From NCBI GenBank assembly GCA_016865505.2, contig AP025252.1, positions 5,540,137 through 5,604,136 on the forward strand: DNA of 64,000 nt, given 5' to 3'. Position numbers and translations under genes: made by a program. Source of the DNA: Bryobacterales bacterium F-183. Its GTDB lineage: Bacteria; Acidobacteriota; Terriglobia; Bryobacterales; Bryobacteraceae. Below are positions 53,345 to 62,358 of this stretch, piece after piece (position 1 is the stretch's first letter; each line of letters opens with the position of its first letter). The notes below the pieces were generated by a model, which saw only the letters and a program-made list of their open reading frames with translations, did not search any database and was not told where the DNA came from.

Positions 53345-54442
53345 ATGATACCTGTTGCGGGTAAGATGCAAGCCGCGGTTGTCCGGGAATTCGGACGTCC
53401 CTTGCAGATTGAAAGCATCCCCGTGCCCATCCCCGGGCGCCATGAGATTCTTCTCGAAACAGAAGCGTGTGGTGTATGCCACACAGACTTACATGCAGCC
53501 GATGGCGACTGGCCCATCAAGCCCAACCTTCCCTTCGTGCCCGGTCACGAAGGTGTTGGTCGCGTCATTGGTATCGGAGAAGACGTCGGCAACTTCGCCA
53601 TCGGCGACCGTGCCGGCCTCCCCTGGCTCTACAACGCCTGCGGTACCTGCGAATACTGCACAACAGGTTGGGAAACCCTTTGCCCCACCGCGCAATACGG
53701 TGGTTATACCGTCAACGGCGGCTTCGCCCAGTACATGGTCGTCGATGCCCGCTATGCCCCCCATATCCCAGACGCGCTCAGCTCTGTTCAGGCCGCGCCA
53801 CTTCTCTGCGCGGGTGTCACCACCTACAAAGGCCTCAAAGAAACGGAAGCCAGGCCCGGACAGTGGGTTGTTATCTCTGGCATAGGCGGCCTCGGCCACT
53901 TGGCTATTCAATACGCCAAGGCCATGGGGCTTGAAGTCGCCGCCGTTGACGTTCGCGAAGAAAAGCTCACACTCGCTCGTGAAGTCGGTGCGTCCATCAC
54001 CATAAACGCCGCCATTCACGACCCCGTCAAGGTCATCCAGCACGAAATCGGCGGCGCCCATGGTGTACTCATCACCGCGCCGTCCACTCCAGCCTTCCAG
54101 CAGGCCGTCGGCATGACGCGCCGCAAAGGCACCTGCGTGCTGGTCGGCCTGCCCCCCGGCGATTTCCCGCTTCCCATCTTCGACGTGGTGTTGAAGCGGC
54201 TCACGATTCGAGGTTCCTTGGTGGGAACACGGAATGACATGGAAGAAGCGCTGGCTCTCGCCGCCAAACATGGCATTTCCGCACACTTTGAGACAGCAGC
54301 TCTCGACGACATCAATCGAGTCTTCGAACAGTTGCGTTACGGCAAGGTCCAGGGCCGCGTGGTCCTCGACATGAACCGCAACGAATTGGAGTTAGCAGGA
54401 TGTACGGCTATAGCGGATGCTACGTTGCTACGCCGTTTCTGA
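53345..54442 (+). CDS. Zinc-dependent alcohol dehydrogenase (AdhP-like)
   Basis: A 365-residue medium-chain dehydrogenase. Catalytic zinc ligands are in ACGVCHTDLHAADG and the GHE motif of VPGHEGVGRV. The structural zinc site is CGTCEYCTTGWETLC, with four cysteines. The NAD-binding glycine motif is ISGIGGLGHLAIQYA. This matches bacterial AdhA/AdhP ethanol dehydrogenases. The start is ATG 53345, with GGAGGA about 10 nt upstream. After the normal C-terminus (YGKVQGRVVLDM) there are about 20 extra residues ending ATLLRRF, unlike relatives, which suggests a lost original stop. The gene stands alone. Confidence 0.95.
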   Translation: MIPVAGKMQAAVVREFGRPLQIESIPVPIPGRHEILLETEACGVCHTDLHAADGDWPIKPNLPFVPGHEGVGRVIGIGEDVGNFAIGDRAGLPWLYNACGTCEYCTTGWETLCPTAQYGGYTVNGGFAQYMVVDARYAPHIPDALSSVQAAPLLCAGVTTYKGLKETEARPGQWVVISGIGGLGHLAIQYAKAMGLEVAAVDVREEKLTLAREVGASITINAAIHDPVKVIQHEIGGAHGVLITAPSTPAFQQAVGMTRRKGTCVLVGLPPGDFPLPIFDVVLKRLTIRGSLVGTRNDMEEALALAAKHGISAHFETAALDDINRVFEQLRYGKVQGRVVLDMNRNELELAGCTAIADATLLRRF

Positions 54443-54493
54443 ATAACGGTTACCTCTGGCCCGGAAACGGCGCAGCAACTAGCATGGCCGGAC

Positions 54494-57454
54494 TCACTCC
54501 TGCTGACTTTCTTCCTCGCCCGCGGCGGTGTTGGCAACCCCACCCGCCGCGGCGGCCGGAACTCTACGGCCCGCGTTGAGGTTGTCGTAGTTCAACATCG
54601 CGTTGAATAGCAAAAAGAAGCTGCCTTGCGTCTCATAACGCCACATCGGGTTGTTGGCAAACAGCACGATGTGGCCTTTTCCTTTGGGTACATCCACCAC
54701 CGCCGGCTTGCCCGCCAGTTCCCTGCCCCCGGCCAACATGCCGGAAATCAGCAGCTCATTCTCCGGCCCAAACCGTAGCACCGTACGCGGCAAAGTTTCA
54801 GGTGCCGGCAACCGACCCCGCATCGTCTCCGCGATCTCCGCAGGCACCGCAGATTCTTCACCCACCCGAGGCGCAGGCGGCGCAGGCTCACGGTACGGCC
54901 GCCCCTGAATGATGTCCGGGTCATTCAACCCGCCGCGCCCCGTAGGACGGCTCGCCGCCGCAGCATTCGCGCCACCGCCACCACCGCCGGCAGTCAGACG
55001 CCCCATGCGATTGATGTTCAACACCGGAGCCTGGTTGAAGTACACACCCAGCTTCTCGCCGTACCCGTAAGCAATCGGGCTCTTGCGATCCGTAAACGTC
55101 GACGAAAGCACGCTCCCGCGAGCGCGCAACTCCCGCGGCTCCTGAATCGAAACCGTGTCGATAAAGCCGAAATCAATCGGGATGCTCGCATTGCTGCCAA
55201 TCGTGATGAACAGCCCGCCGTTCTCCACAAACTTCTGCAGATGGATCAACCCCTGCAACCCAAACCCGCCGCGTATGTCCGCAGCCTGATCCGGTGAATC
55301 CCCAATCGACGGCGTCAGCGGCGACTTCTGCCACGGAATCGCCTCCGTCGCCTGCACACCGTTCAAAAGCGCCTGCGCAGACTGCCGAATCGGACCATAC
55401 AGAATCACATCAAACTTGCTCCGCAGATCCGGCGTATCCCGCAACACATGATCCGAAACGTACGTGTACGGGATCTTCAGCTTATCGAGCGCAATGCGGT
55501 ACCAGCCCTCATCCTGCGTGCTCAGCCACGAATGCACCAAAGCCACCCGAGGCGCAGCCAGCGCATGCGTCGGAACCTTATCCGGCATCGCCGCCAGCCC
55601 ATACGCGTTAAAGCCATACTCGGCAGCCGCCGCTTCCAACTTCGCCCGCAACCCCGGCGCATCCGGAATCAAAAACGTACCAGCGTTGAACACCCGCCCG
55701 TCCACCTTGAACGCTTCTTCCGCCGCCAGCATCTTCACGTCTTTCATCGCAAAACGGAAGCTCGCCAGCGTGTTATCCGCGTTGTGGTTGATTGCATACA
55801 CCGCGCCCGTACCTTCCACGCGCCCCTTCACCTGGAAAGGACCCTTCACCTCAGTCATCGGCGCCTGCAGAATCGAAGCATCGGCCACGCGAATCGTCTT
55901 TACGTTGCGCAGCGCCCCAAACGTCCAGCCCGTGTCATCGTACGGATTCGTATCGTTGACGTTGTAGTACTGCGTATCAAGCAGCATGTCCGCCAACCGG
56001 CTATACGGCTGATCCATCCGGATCACATACGACCCCGCCGGAGCCTTCATCGCCACGCCCTTCAGCTTCACCTCGGTCTCGCGATCGAGCTTGTGCACTT
56101 CAATACCCTGCAGCCGGAACAGATTCAGCATCTCCGCCACTTCCACAGGCCGCGGATCGTCGGCCGGCAGAATCCACGCCCCAGGACCTTCCGTCGTGCC
56201 CTTCGCGATAGACCGCTTACTCTTCAGATAGAAGTTCCGTAGAAAATCCTGCTTGTGATTCGCCGCATAACTCAACGCCAGCAGTACGCCGCTCTGTTGA
56301 TAGTTGACGTTGTTCCGGTGCGACCATTTCACCTGCGGCAGTGGCGGATTCGGACGGAACCACGCGCGAGTAGTCTGCGCCGCAGGCACCGTACGATCCC
56401 GCGTATCGGCCCCACCATTGCCAAAAGTCTCGTAAAAACGCCCAATTGAGTTATGCGTCTGCGCCGACATGAACATATAGTTCACCGCCCAGCCGTCATA
56501 AAAGCCTTGCGTCCAAACCCCAGCCAACCCACGCTTGGTCAGCTCTTCTACTTCGTAGTAAGCCAGCCGCTGCCACTCGCTAATCGACACCGGATCGAGC
56601 CACGCATTGTAAGGACCCAACCCCGTCGAGATGTACAAGAACGGCACGGACTCATGCAGGTCGAGCAACACCTGCGGATGGAACTCAAAGTACATCCGCA
56701 TCACAATCTTCGACAGCTCCAGCGACAGCACCATCGAGTCGCGATTGTTGTCATGCGCGACATACTTGCCCCAGTACACCAAAGGCATCGCCGGACGATT
56801 GGGAAACTCCTTGCGGTACTTGTAGACATCCACCATCCGGTCATGCCCATCCACCTCAAGCACCGGCGTGATGATCACCACCGTGTTCTTGCGGATGTTC
56901 TGCACAAACGGAGACTCTTCCACCGCCAGCCGGTACGCCAACTCCATCAGCATCTCCGGCGACCCCGTCTCGGTCGAATGAATCGACCCGTTGATCCAAT
57001 AAATCGGAAGCCCTTCGGCAATCAGCTTCTCCGCATCAGCATCGGTAATCTTCCGAGGATCCGAAAGCTTGGCCGTAATCTCCTTGAGCCGCGCAAGCTT
57101 GGCATGATTGGCCTCATCGGTGATGACAATCATCGCCGTATCGCGGCCTTCCTCGCTCTTGCCAACCTGCGAAAACTTCACCCGGGGCGAAGTCCGCGCC
57201 AGTTCCGCCACATACCCATTGATCTCTTTAACAGGAGTGAGCCGGTTCGGAGCCCCGGCAATGTAGCCCAAAAACTTCTCCGGAGTCGGAACCTTATCGG
57301 AGGCCGGAAGATGATCCACAAGCTCGGTCAAAAAGCTAGGATCCGTAGTCGCCTCGCGAACCTTCTTGGCGTACCCCTCGTCCATCTTCTGGACCGCAGA
57401 GGTCTGTCCCAACAGAGAAAGGCCAACAAAAAGGAGAAACAGCGCAGACTTCAT
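54494..57454 (-). CDS. Exported M14 zinc carboxypeptidase-like protein
   Basis: A 986-residue protein with a signal peptide (LFLLFVGLSLLGQTSA). The M14 peptidase domain (about 55-400) has the zinc pair in GSIHSTETGSPEM (H159, E162) and the third ligand histidine in LLDLHESVPF. The long C-terminal part resembles the class-I glutamine-amidotransferase-like extension found in large M14 proteins of Acidobacteria and Bacteroidetes, with a glycine/alanine-rich stretch (LTAGGGGGGANAAAA) near 835. It should trim peptides outside the cytoplasm. It stands alone; it converges with the alcohol dehydrogenase gene (51 nt), and the CHAT gene lies upstream on the same strand. Confidence 0.9.
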   Translation of the reverse strand: MKSALFLLFVGLSLLGQTSAVQKMDEGYAKKVREATTDPSFLTELVDHLPASDKVPTPEKFLGYIAGAPNRLTPVKEINGYVAELARTSPRVKFSQVGKSEEGRDTAMIVITDEANHAKLARLKEITAKLSDPRKITDADAEKLIAEGLPIYWINGSIHSTETGSPEMLMELAYRLAVEESPFVQNIRKNTVVIITPVLEVDGHDRMVDVYKYRKEFPNRPAMPLVYWGKYVAHDNNRDSMVLSLELSKIVMRMYFEFHPQVLLDLHESVPFLYISTGLGPYNAWLDPVSISEWQRLAYYEVEELTKRGLAGVWTQGFYDGWAVNYMFMSAQTHNSIGRFYETFGNGGADTRDRTVPAAQTTRAWFRPNPPLPQVKWSHRNNVNYQQSGVLLALSYAANHKQDFLRNFYLKSKRSIAKGTTEGPGAWILPADDPRPVEVAEMLNLFRLQGIEVHKLDRETEVKLKGVAMKAPAGSYVIRMDQPYSRLADMLLDTQYYNVNDTNPYDDTGWTFGALRNVKTIRVADASILQAPMTEVKGPFQVKGRVEGTGAVYAINHNADNTLASFRFAMKDVKMLAAEEAFKVDGRVFNAGTFLIPDAPGLRAKLEAAAAEYGFNAYGLAAMPDKVPTHALAAPRVALVHSWLSTQDEGWYRIALDKLKIPYTYVSDHVLRDTPDLRSKFDVILYGPIRQSAQALLNGVQATEAIPWQKSPLTPSIGDSPDQAADIRGGFGLQGLIHLQKFVENGGLFITIGSNASIPIDFGFIDTVSIQEPRELRARGSVLSSTFTDRKSPIAYGYGEKLGVYFNQAPVLNINRMGRLTAGGGGGGANAAAASRPTGRGGLNDPDIIQGRPYREPAPPAPRVGEESAVPAEIAETMRGRLPAPETLPRTVLRFGPENELLISGMLAGGRELAGKPAVVDVPKGKGHIVLFANNPMWRYETQGSFFLLFNAMLNYDNLNAGRRVPAAAAGGVANTAAGEEESQQE

Positions 57455-57479
57455 AACTTCAAAGCTTAGCGCAGCCTGT

Positions 57480-59933
57480 CTACTCCACCGCCGTAGCGAA
57501 CACCTGAAAAGGCGCCCAATAGTACGGCTTCGAGTACGCCCCGCCCGCCGCCATCATCCGGATCTTCGCCTCCCGCAACGCCGCCGCCGGATGCACCTTC
57601 TTCGTCCGCATCACTTCATAAAAATCCCGCATCAGCTTCGACGTGGACTCATCATCGACGCGCCACAACCCCGCCACCACATTCCGAGCCCCAGCCCGCA
57701 AGAACGCCCACGAGAACCCCACCAATCCCTCACCAGCAAACGCCGTCGACCCCGCCGACTGGCAAGCCGACAACGTCACCAGACCTCCACGCAGCGGCTG
57801 CGACAACACCTGCCGCGCCGTCAATCGGTTCCCCTTCTCCCCCGGCGTCAACACGACAGCCGAATCCAAAGGACTCCGCGAGTTCGCCTCCGCGTGTGCT
57901 GCAAAGTGGATCACATCAAACCCCGCAGGCTTCGCCGCAAAGTACGCCTCAGGCCGCGCGGCTGCCTGCTCCAATCGCTTATTATTCTTCCCGTACAACC
58001 CCGCGATGGATTCCAGTTCCGCATGCGCATTGGCGAGCTTCGGATATCCCGCCTCCCCCGTCACCGGATCTCCAATCAACAGCGCAGTCGCCCCCGCCTT
58101 GGCCGGAACCGCAGGCGCTGCCGTCAGCACACTCAACGACGGCGCCACCGCCACCTCTGTCTGCAGGATCAACTGCTCCCCCGCCGGCGCCGCCAAAGTC
58201 TCAAAGTTGATCCAATGCAGCGCCCCATCCGGAACCACAATCAACCGCTTCGGCAACGGCGTTTTCGCACGGTCAATCAACTGCTCGCGTAACTCATACG
58301 CCGGCTGATAGCTGAACGGACCCACCGCGCCGCCCCGCTCGATAAAGTCCCGGTACGCGTCTACCAAATCCGCGAACGCCTTCGACGACCCCATCTCCGT
58401 ACCCAGCCGCGCACCCTTCCCATCGATGATCCAAAGGAAGGACCGCTTCGGCCCCAGCCAGTAGTAGTACACCGCAGCCTTCGCCTTGGCCAGCCGCGCC
58501 GACAACCGCGCCAGGTCGAACCGTACTCCTAACGGCTGCGGCGCCGCTTCCGAAAACACCTGCAACCGGCTCGAATCGGCTACTCGCAGCGCATCCATCG
58601 GCAACTTCGCCGACACCAGAAAATCCACATAATCCTGATACACGCGCGTGACCGTGGAGAGAAACGCCATCTTCGATTCGTCCTGCCGCAACGCCCGCCG
58701 CAACCGCGCGACCGTCGCCACCGCGTCCTCGTACGCCGAAATCGCCGGACGCGCCGGGCCATGCGACCCCAGCCAATTCGCGATCCGAAGCCGAGCCTCC
58801 ACAATCGCCGTCTGATCCCGTCCGGACTCCAGCTTCGCCGCCGCCTGATACGCCTCCAGCGGACTCTTCCCCTGCTTCTCCAAAATCCGCCCGCGGGTCA
58901 GCAATATCCACGGATACTCAAACGTCGCCTCGTACCCCGGCACAGCCTCAGCACGCTTCAACGCCGCTTCCGCCTCTGCCGTACGATTCAGTTCCACATC
59001 GCTCGCCGCCAGATCGCTCAGCACCCCCACCACCTGCGTACCCGGGGACTCCGGCTTCAACAACCCTTGCGCCTGCTCAAACAGCCGCCGCGCCGCATTG
59101 AAATCACCCCGAAAGTACGCAATACTCCCCAAATTTCGCAGCGCCAACCGCTGCTCCGCCGTAGATCCCAACCGCTCAAACGTCTTCCCCGCCCGCGTGA
59201 AGTACTCCTCGGCGCGCTCTTCCTGCCCCATCAGCTGCCGGACCCACCCCAGGTTCGCTTCCGTACTCGCAGCCGTCAGCAAATCCGACGTCCGAGTCGC
59301 CGCCTGCAGCAGTTCCTCAAACAGCGCCGCAGCTTCATCCAGCCGGAACTGCCCCGCATAGTGGAACCCTAGGTTACCCGTCGCAAATGCGTACGTCTTC
59401 TGATCTCCAGCCTGCAGCGCCTCTGCCCGGATCCGCCGTAAATCCTGTTCCGCCGCAGCCCCCGGCAACTTGCCCAATGCCGCAGCCGCCTGTTCCCGCC
59501 GGATCAGGTCTTGCAAGCCCAGTTTTCGGATCGAAGCCCGCACTGCGGGCAATTCTTTGGCATCCCGCCGAGCCAGAAGAAAGCGTACACCGCCCTCGGT
59601 CTGCCGTGCCGGCTCAGGCACCGGCAAAGCCAGGATCTGCTCGCGTTTCTTGAACTCTTCGAGCTCCGTCAGCGCTTCCACCTGGACAGTACGCAGGCGC
59701 CAGTGCTCCGGCTTGGTGGGATCTTTGTAGGTTGTTTCTAAGCCGGCCTCCGCCGCACGCAACGCTTCCGAGGCGTGCGACGTACGCAGCAGCCTCTCAG
59801 CAATCTCCGGCGGAGGACCAGCTTTGGAATCAGAGGACTGGCGGGCGCAACTCAGCGACGCAACAAGCGCCACCAAAACCAGCACCAGTAGCGGAATCTT
59901 ACGGATACGGTGGGTACCGGACGCCGTTTCCAC
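57480..59933 (-). CDS. TPR repeats plus CHAT caspase-like peptidase domain, exported/lipoprotein
   Basis: An 817-residue protein starting at GTG 59933, which overlaps the preceding gene by 35 nt; upstream in-frame codons would place that gene's sequence in front. The N-terminus has a hydrophobic signal (PLLVLVLVALVASLSC) with a possible lipobox cysteine. Residues 60-440 are helical TPR repeats (NLGFHYAGQFRLDEAAALFE, LGWVRQLMGQEERAEEYF, LGSIAYFRGDFNAARRLF). The C-terminal CHAT domain (about 540-815) keeps the caspase-like dyad: histidine in VIHFAAHAEA and cysteine in TLSACQSAG. It ends with YWAPFQVF, typical of CHAT. It is the last gene of a sigma/anti-sigma operon, so a signal-dependent protease is a fair inference. 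The target is unknown. Confidence 0.9.
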   Translation of the reverse strand: METASGTHRIRKIPLLVLVLVALVASLSCARQSSDSKAGPPPEIAERLLRTSHASEALRAAEAGLETTYKDPTKPEHWRLRTVQVEALTELEEFKKREQILALPVPEPARQTEGGVRFLLARRDAKELPAVRASIRKLGLQDLIRREQAAAALGKLPGAAAEQDLRRIRAEALQAGDQKTYAFATGNLGFHYAGQFRLDEAAALFEELLQAATRTSDLLTAASTEANLGWVRQLMGQEERAEEYFTRAGKTFERLGSTAEQRLALRNLGSIAYFRGDFNAARRLFEQAQGLLKPESPGTQVVGVLSDLAASDVELNRTAEAEAALKRAEAVPGYEATFEYPWILLTRGRILEKQGKSPLEAYQAAAKLESGRDQTAIVEARLRIANWLGSHGPARPAISAYEDAVATVARLRRALRQDESKMAFLSTVTRVYQDYVDFLVSAKLPMDALRVADSSRLQVFSEAAPQPLGVRFDLARLSARLAKAKAAVYYYWLGPKRSFLWIIDGKGARLGTEMGSSKAFADLVDAYRDFIERGGAVGPFSYQPAYELREQLIDRAKTPLPKRLIVVPDGALHWINFETLAAPAGEQLILQTEVAVAPSLSVLTAAPAVPAKAGATALLIGDPVTGEAGYPKLANAHAELESIAGLYGKNNKRLEQAAARPEAYFAAKPAGFDVIHFAAHAEANSRSPLDSAVVLTPGEKGNRLTARQVLSQPLRGGLVTLSACQSAGSTAFAGEGLVGFSWAFLRAGARNVVAGLWRVDDESTSKLMRDFYEVMRTKKVHPAAALREAKIRMMAAGGAYSKPYYWAPFQVFATAVE

Positions 59934-60627
59934 CGACGTTCGGACCTTCAAACATCCCTTCGAACCCACACCCCATTTCAGCACGGAACATGGTGAGTGA
60001 CCGTGCGTACGGTGTGATCCAGTACTCGCCCAGCACCACTCGGCCAAACTGCGGCACATCCACAATGTGCGGAGCCTCGGCCACCCGCGAACACTTCGCG
60101 CTGGCCACCGCGCTCGTCACCAGGCAGAACCCCGGTGATGCCGTATGCAGGTTGAACTTCGGATCCCGGCGCACCGCGTCCTCGGCCCAACGCTCAACTT
60201 GTGGATGGAACTCTACGTCCACACGCTCGCCCGCAATCCGCAAGTTTTCAAACCGCGAACCCGCGATGCTAAACACCGGGTCGCCCTTGAAGGGCCGCTT
60301 CACGCTCAGCACAGCTGTAATACGGTCCGCCGTGATCTGCCCCAGTATGTCCAGGTCTTCAATCGTCGAAATACACACCGTATTCCAGGCGTACTCGTCT
60401 TCGTGTTTCGACCCGGTCACCTGCGAGGTAACGCGCCCAATGCGAATGATTTCCCGCAGCCGGTACCCTTCGTCCTTGCTCCGTGCCGACGCATATCCAC
60501 CCGAAGGCGGCAGCGCGCATGACGCAAGCGCATCCACCGGTACGTCAAACGGACGCGTCAGACGCCCGGAAAAGCCCACGGCATGACCGTGAAACTGAAA
60601 TTGAGGTTCGTCAGTTTTTTTGTGCAC
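59899..60627 (-). CDS. Protein of unknown function from a CHAT-associated operon
   Basis: A 242-residue protein without signal or membrane helix. Conserved-looking phrases are GFSGRLTRPFDVPVDALAS, LPPSGGYASARS, VCISTIEDLDILGQITADRI, GSRFENLRIAGERVDVEFHP and FGRVVLGEYWITPYARSLTM. I recall similar unannotated proteins in other phyla but know no function for them. It starts with GTG within the end of the anti-sigma gene (17-nt overlap) and overlaps the CHAT gene by 35 nt. Such nested overlaps mean these proteins are made together, so it could be a substrate, activator or inhibitor of the CHAT protein. Confidence 0.8.
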   Translation of the reverse strand: MHKKTDEPQFQFHGHAVGFSGRLTRPFDVPVDALASCALPPSGGYASARSKDEGYRLREIIRIGRVTSQVTGSKHEDEYAWNTVCISTIEDLDILGQITADRITAVLSVKRPFKGDPVFSIAGSRFENLRIAGERVDVEFHPQVERWAEDAVRRDPKFNLHTASPGFCLVTSAVASAKCSRVAEAPHIVDVPQFGRVVLGEYWITPYARSLTMFRAEMGCGFEGMFEGPNVGGNGVRYPPYP

Positions 60628-61336
60628 GAGTTAGTTCGAAGTAGTATAGCCGGTCTGGCAGCGGCATGCCGCCCGGGTCTTTCCGCGCCAATGCCACCGT
60701 GTAAACGCCAGGCTCCAGCGTACCCGCACCAATAATAATCACCAACGCGCCGCGTACGGACTTCGCCTCGCCCGTCAGCCGCGTCTTGCCTTCGTTGGGA
60801 TAGAGGTTCCAGTGGTACAGCCCGTCGGTGGGAACATCGATGGTGAGCGAGATTGCTGTGTCCGCGGAGGCCGATGCCGAAACCGCAGCGCCTCTGGCAT
60901 CCGCCCGCAAAATCAAAGGCGCCGCAGATTCAATTCTCGGAGCAGCCAGTTCTCGGTACTGCTGGAAGGAAACGACAGCGAAGAAGAGCGCTACGGCCCA
61001 GGGAACCCACACGCGCACGCCCGGCCGGGGCATCCACCCCGATCTGCGATCCGCAGCGGCACGAACCTGCGCATCCTGAGTTCCCTGGGCAGCCGCGTCA
61101 GAAGACGGGACAATGCCAGCCCTCCTGCGGCTTTCCGCAACATTCAGGCTTGGATCCGCCTGGAGCAATGCCCTGGCGGCCTCCTCTAGAACCGCACCCG
61201 TCCGCAGTGCCTCAGCACACGTTGGACAGCCGAAAAAGTGCTCCTCAAAGCGAGCCCGCAAAGCGGGTTCCAGATCGCCGAGCAAATAGCGCTCGACGGC
61301 TTGAGAAGCAACGGCATGCTGGTGATCGGATTCCAT
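60611..61336 (-). CDS. zf-HC2 anti-sigma-like membrane protein
   Basis: A 241-residue protein. The N-terminal zinc-finger region has EEHFFGCPTC (H-x3-C-x2-C), the hallmark of zf-HC2 anti-sigma factors, preceded by AVERYLLGDLEPALRARF. A single membrane helix lies at about 107-126 (VWVPWAVALFFAVVSF). The outer domain is beta-rich (TIDVPTDGLYHWNLYP, LEPGVYTVALARKD). It starts 9 nt after the sigma-like gene and overlaps the next gene, so it should hold that sigma factor at the membrane until a signal comes. The signal is not known. Confidence 0.88.
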   Translation of the reverse strand: MESDHQHAVASQAVERYLLGDLEPALRARFEEHFFGCPTCAEALRTGAVLEEAARALLQADPSLNVAESRRRAGIVPSSDAAAQGTQDAQVRAAADRRSGWMPRPGVRVWVPWAVALFFAVVSFQQYRELAAPRIESAAPLILRADARGAAVSASASADTAISLTIDVPTDGLYHWNLYPNEGKTRLTGEAKSVRGALVIIIGAGTLEPGVYTVALARKDPGGMPLPDRLYYFELTRAQKN

Positions 61337-61345
61337 GCCTGAACC

Positions 61346-61990
61346 TTATGAGGGAGAAGGAGAAGTACCAGCAGCCGTCGAAGAAGAGGCTGCCGCCGCC
61401 ATCAAATCGCGAAATCGCAGGCGTGCGCGGAACAGGAGGCGCCGCAAATAGGCGGCATCGGCCTGCTCATCTGCCTGCGTGGACTTCGTCCCTCGCCCAA
61501 AACGTTCAATAAAAAGATCACGGTCGCGCTCCGGAAGCTCATCGAGCAGCCGGCGTACAGCTTCTTGACACCCCCCGCTGCACCACTCCGGCCAGATCCT
61601 GGCTGGGGCTGACTCTAACGGCGCCTCCAACTCAGTACCATTCGCCGAACCGCTACAACTGCGGCATAACTCAAGGAGCGCAACCCCGAGCACTTGGGGA
61701 TTGGTCCACCGCTCAGGCGAATCTATCATCGCCTGGCACGATATACGTACCACCCGCTCCACAAGTTCCTGCGAGGTCGCGAGTTCCGGCCGGTTCTGTT
61801 TCAACCAGACCCGCACTACAACTCTTACATGGGCCGCAAATTGTTCTACCGCAACAGCTTCCTGTCGCGAAACGCGATCCAGAAACGATGCCTCAAACAA
61901 TCCGCCAGATTCGGACGGCGACGGCGGATTCAGGCGGGAAAAGGTCTCCTCCACACTGAGTATGCGCGTTTTGATGGAATCTGAGGACAT
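61346..61990 (-). CDS. Divergent ECF-like sigma factor
   Basis: A 214-residue protein with a weak sigma-2-like helical region (about 40-90, FAAHVRVVVRVWLKQNRPEL, VERVVRISCQAMID) and a sigma-4-like C-terminus (LLDELPERDRDLFIERFG, YLRRLLFRARLRFRDLM). The -10 recognition region is poorly conserved, as in acidobacterial ECF variants that accompany zf-HC2 proteins. The start is ATG 61990; an earlier ATG at 62026 is less likely. It is the first gene of the four-gene operon that ends with the CHAT protein, and presumably activates it. Confidence 0.75.
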   Translation of the reverse strand: MSSDSIKTRILSVEETFSRLNPPSPSESGGLFEASFLDRVSRQEAVAVEQFAAHVRVVVRVWLKQNRPELATSQELVERVVRISCQAMIDSPERWTNPQVLGVALLELCRSCSGSANGTELEAPLESAPARIWPEWCSGGCQEAVRRLLDELPERDRDLFIERFGRGTKSTQADEQADAAYLRRLLFRARLRFRDLMAAAASSSTAAGTSPSPS

Positions 61991-62088
61991 ACGGTAGCAA
62001 AAATTTTTGGCCTTTCTTTTAGTCACACCAAATACACAGTCAAAAAGCTGTAACCAAACGATTTCAGAAACATCTTGTAAACAGGGAC

Positions 62089-62117
62089 TTAACTTTGGCC
62101 CACCAGTCTGTTATACT
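62089..62117 (+). promoter_or_regulatory. Sigma-70-type promoter of rpoD
   Basis: TTAACT (62089-62094) and TATACT (62112-62117) are separated by exactly 17 nt on the plus strand, five of six matches to TATAAT and four of six to TTGACA. It lies about 242 nt before the rpoD start, giving a long leader. Confidence 0.6.
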
Positions 62118-62358
62118 GAAGGCCGAACCTTTAGGTCGGGAAGCCAGCGCGCTTTCGCGCATAAGCACCTCTGCCACCAGCACCCGCCGGGATCGAGTTC
62201 CAGTTCCTGAAGTATCACCGCCATCCAGCATGGGCAGGCCAGTTGCGGCCTTCTTTCGATCGTTTGGATCGAATCAGGGCGTTTCTGCGTCTAACAAGTC
62301 GAAGCCCCGGTGGAATAACGCAGCATAAGCAAAAAAATTATGCGCGGGTGGAGAGGGA
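62118..62358 (+). other. Untranslated leader of rpoD
   Basis: About 240 nt between promoter and start codon. It contains a short GC hairpin, GCGCGCTTTCGCGC (about 62147-62160), and a CGATCGTTTGGATCG hairpin (about 62257-62271). A frame from 62095 to 62328 is open but does not resemble a known protein. No riboswitch was recognised. Confidence 0.4.

Noticed and set aside
62095-62328. A 77-codon frame in the rpoD leader as a gene
   Set aside because: It starts inside the promoter spacer, has no ribosome site and no family resemblance.
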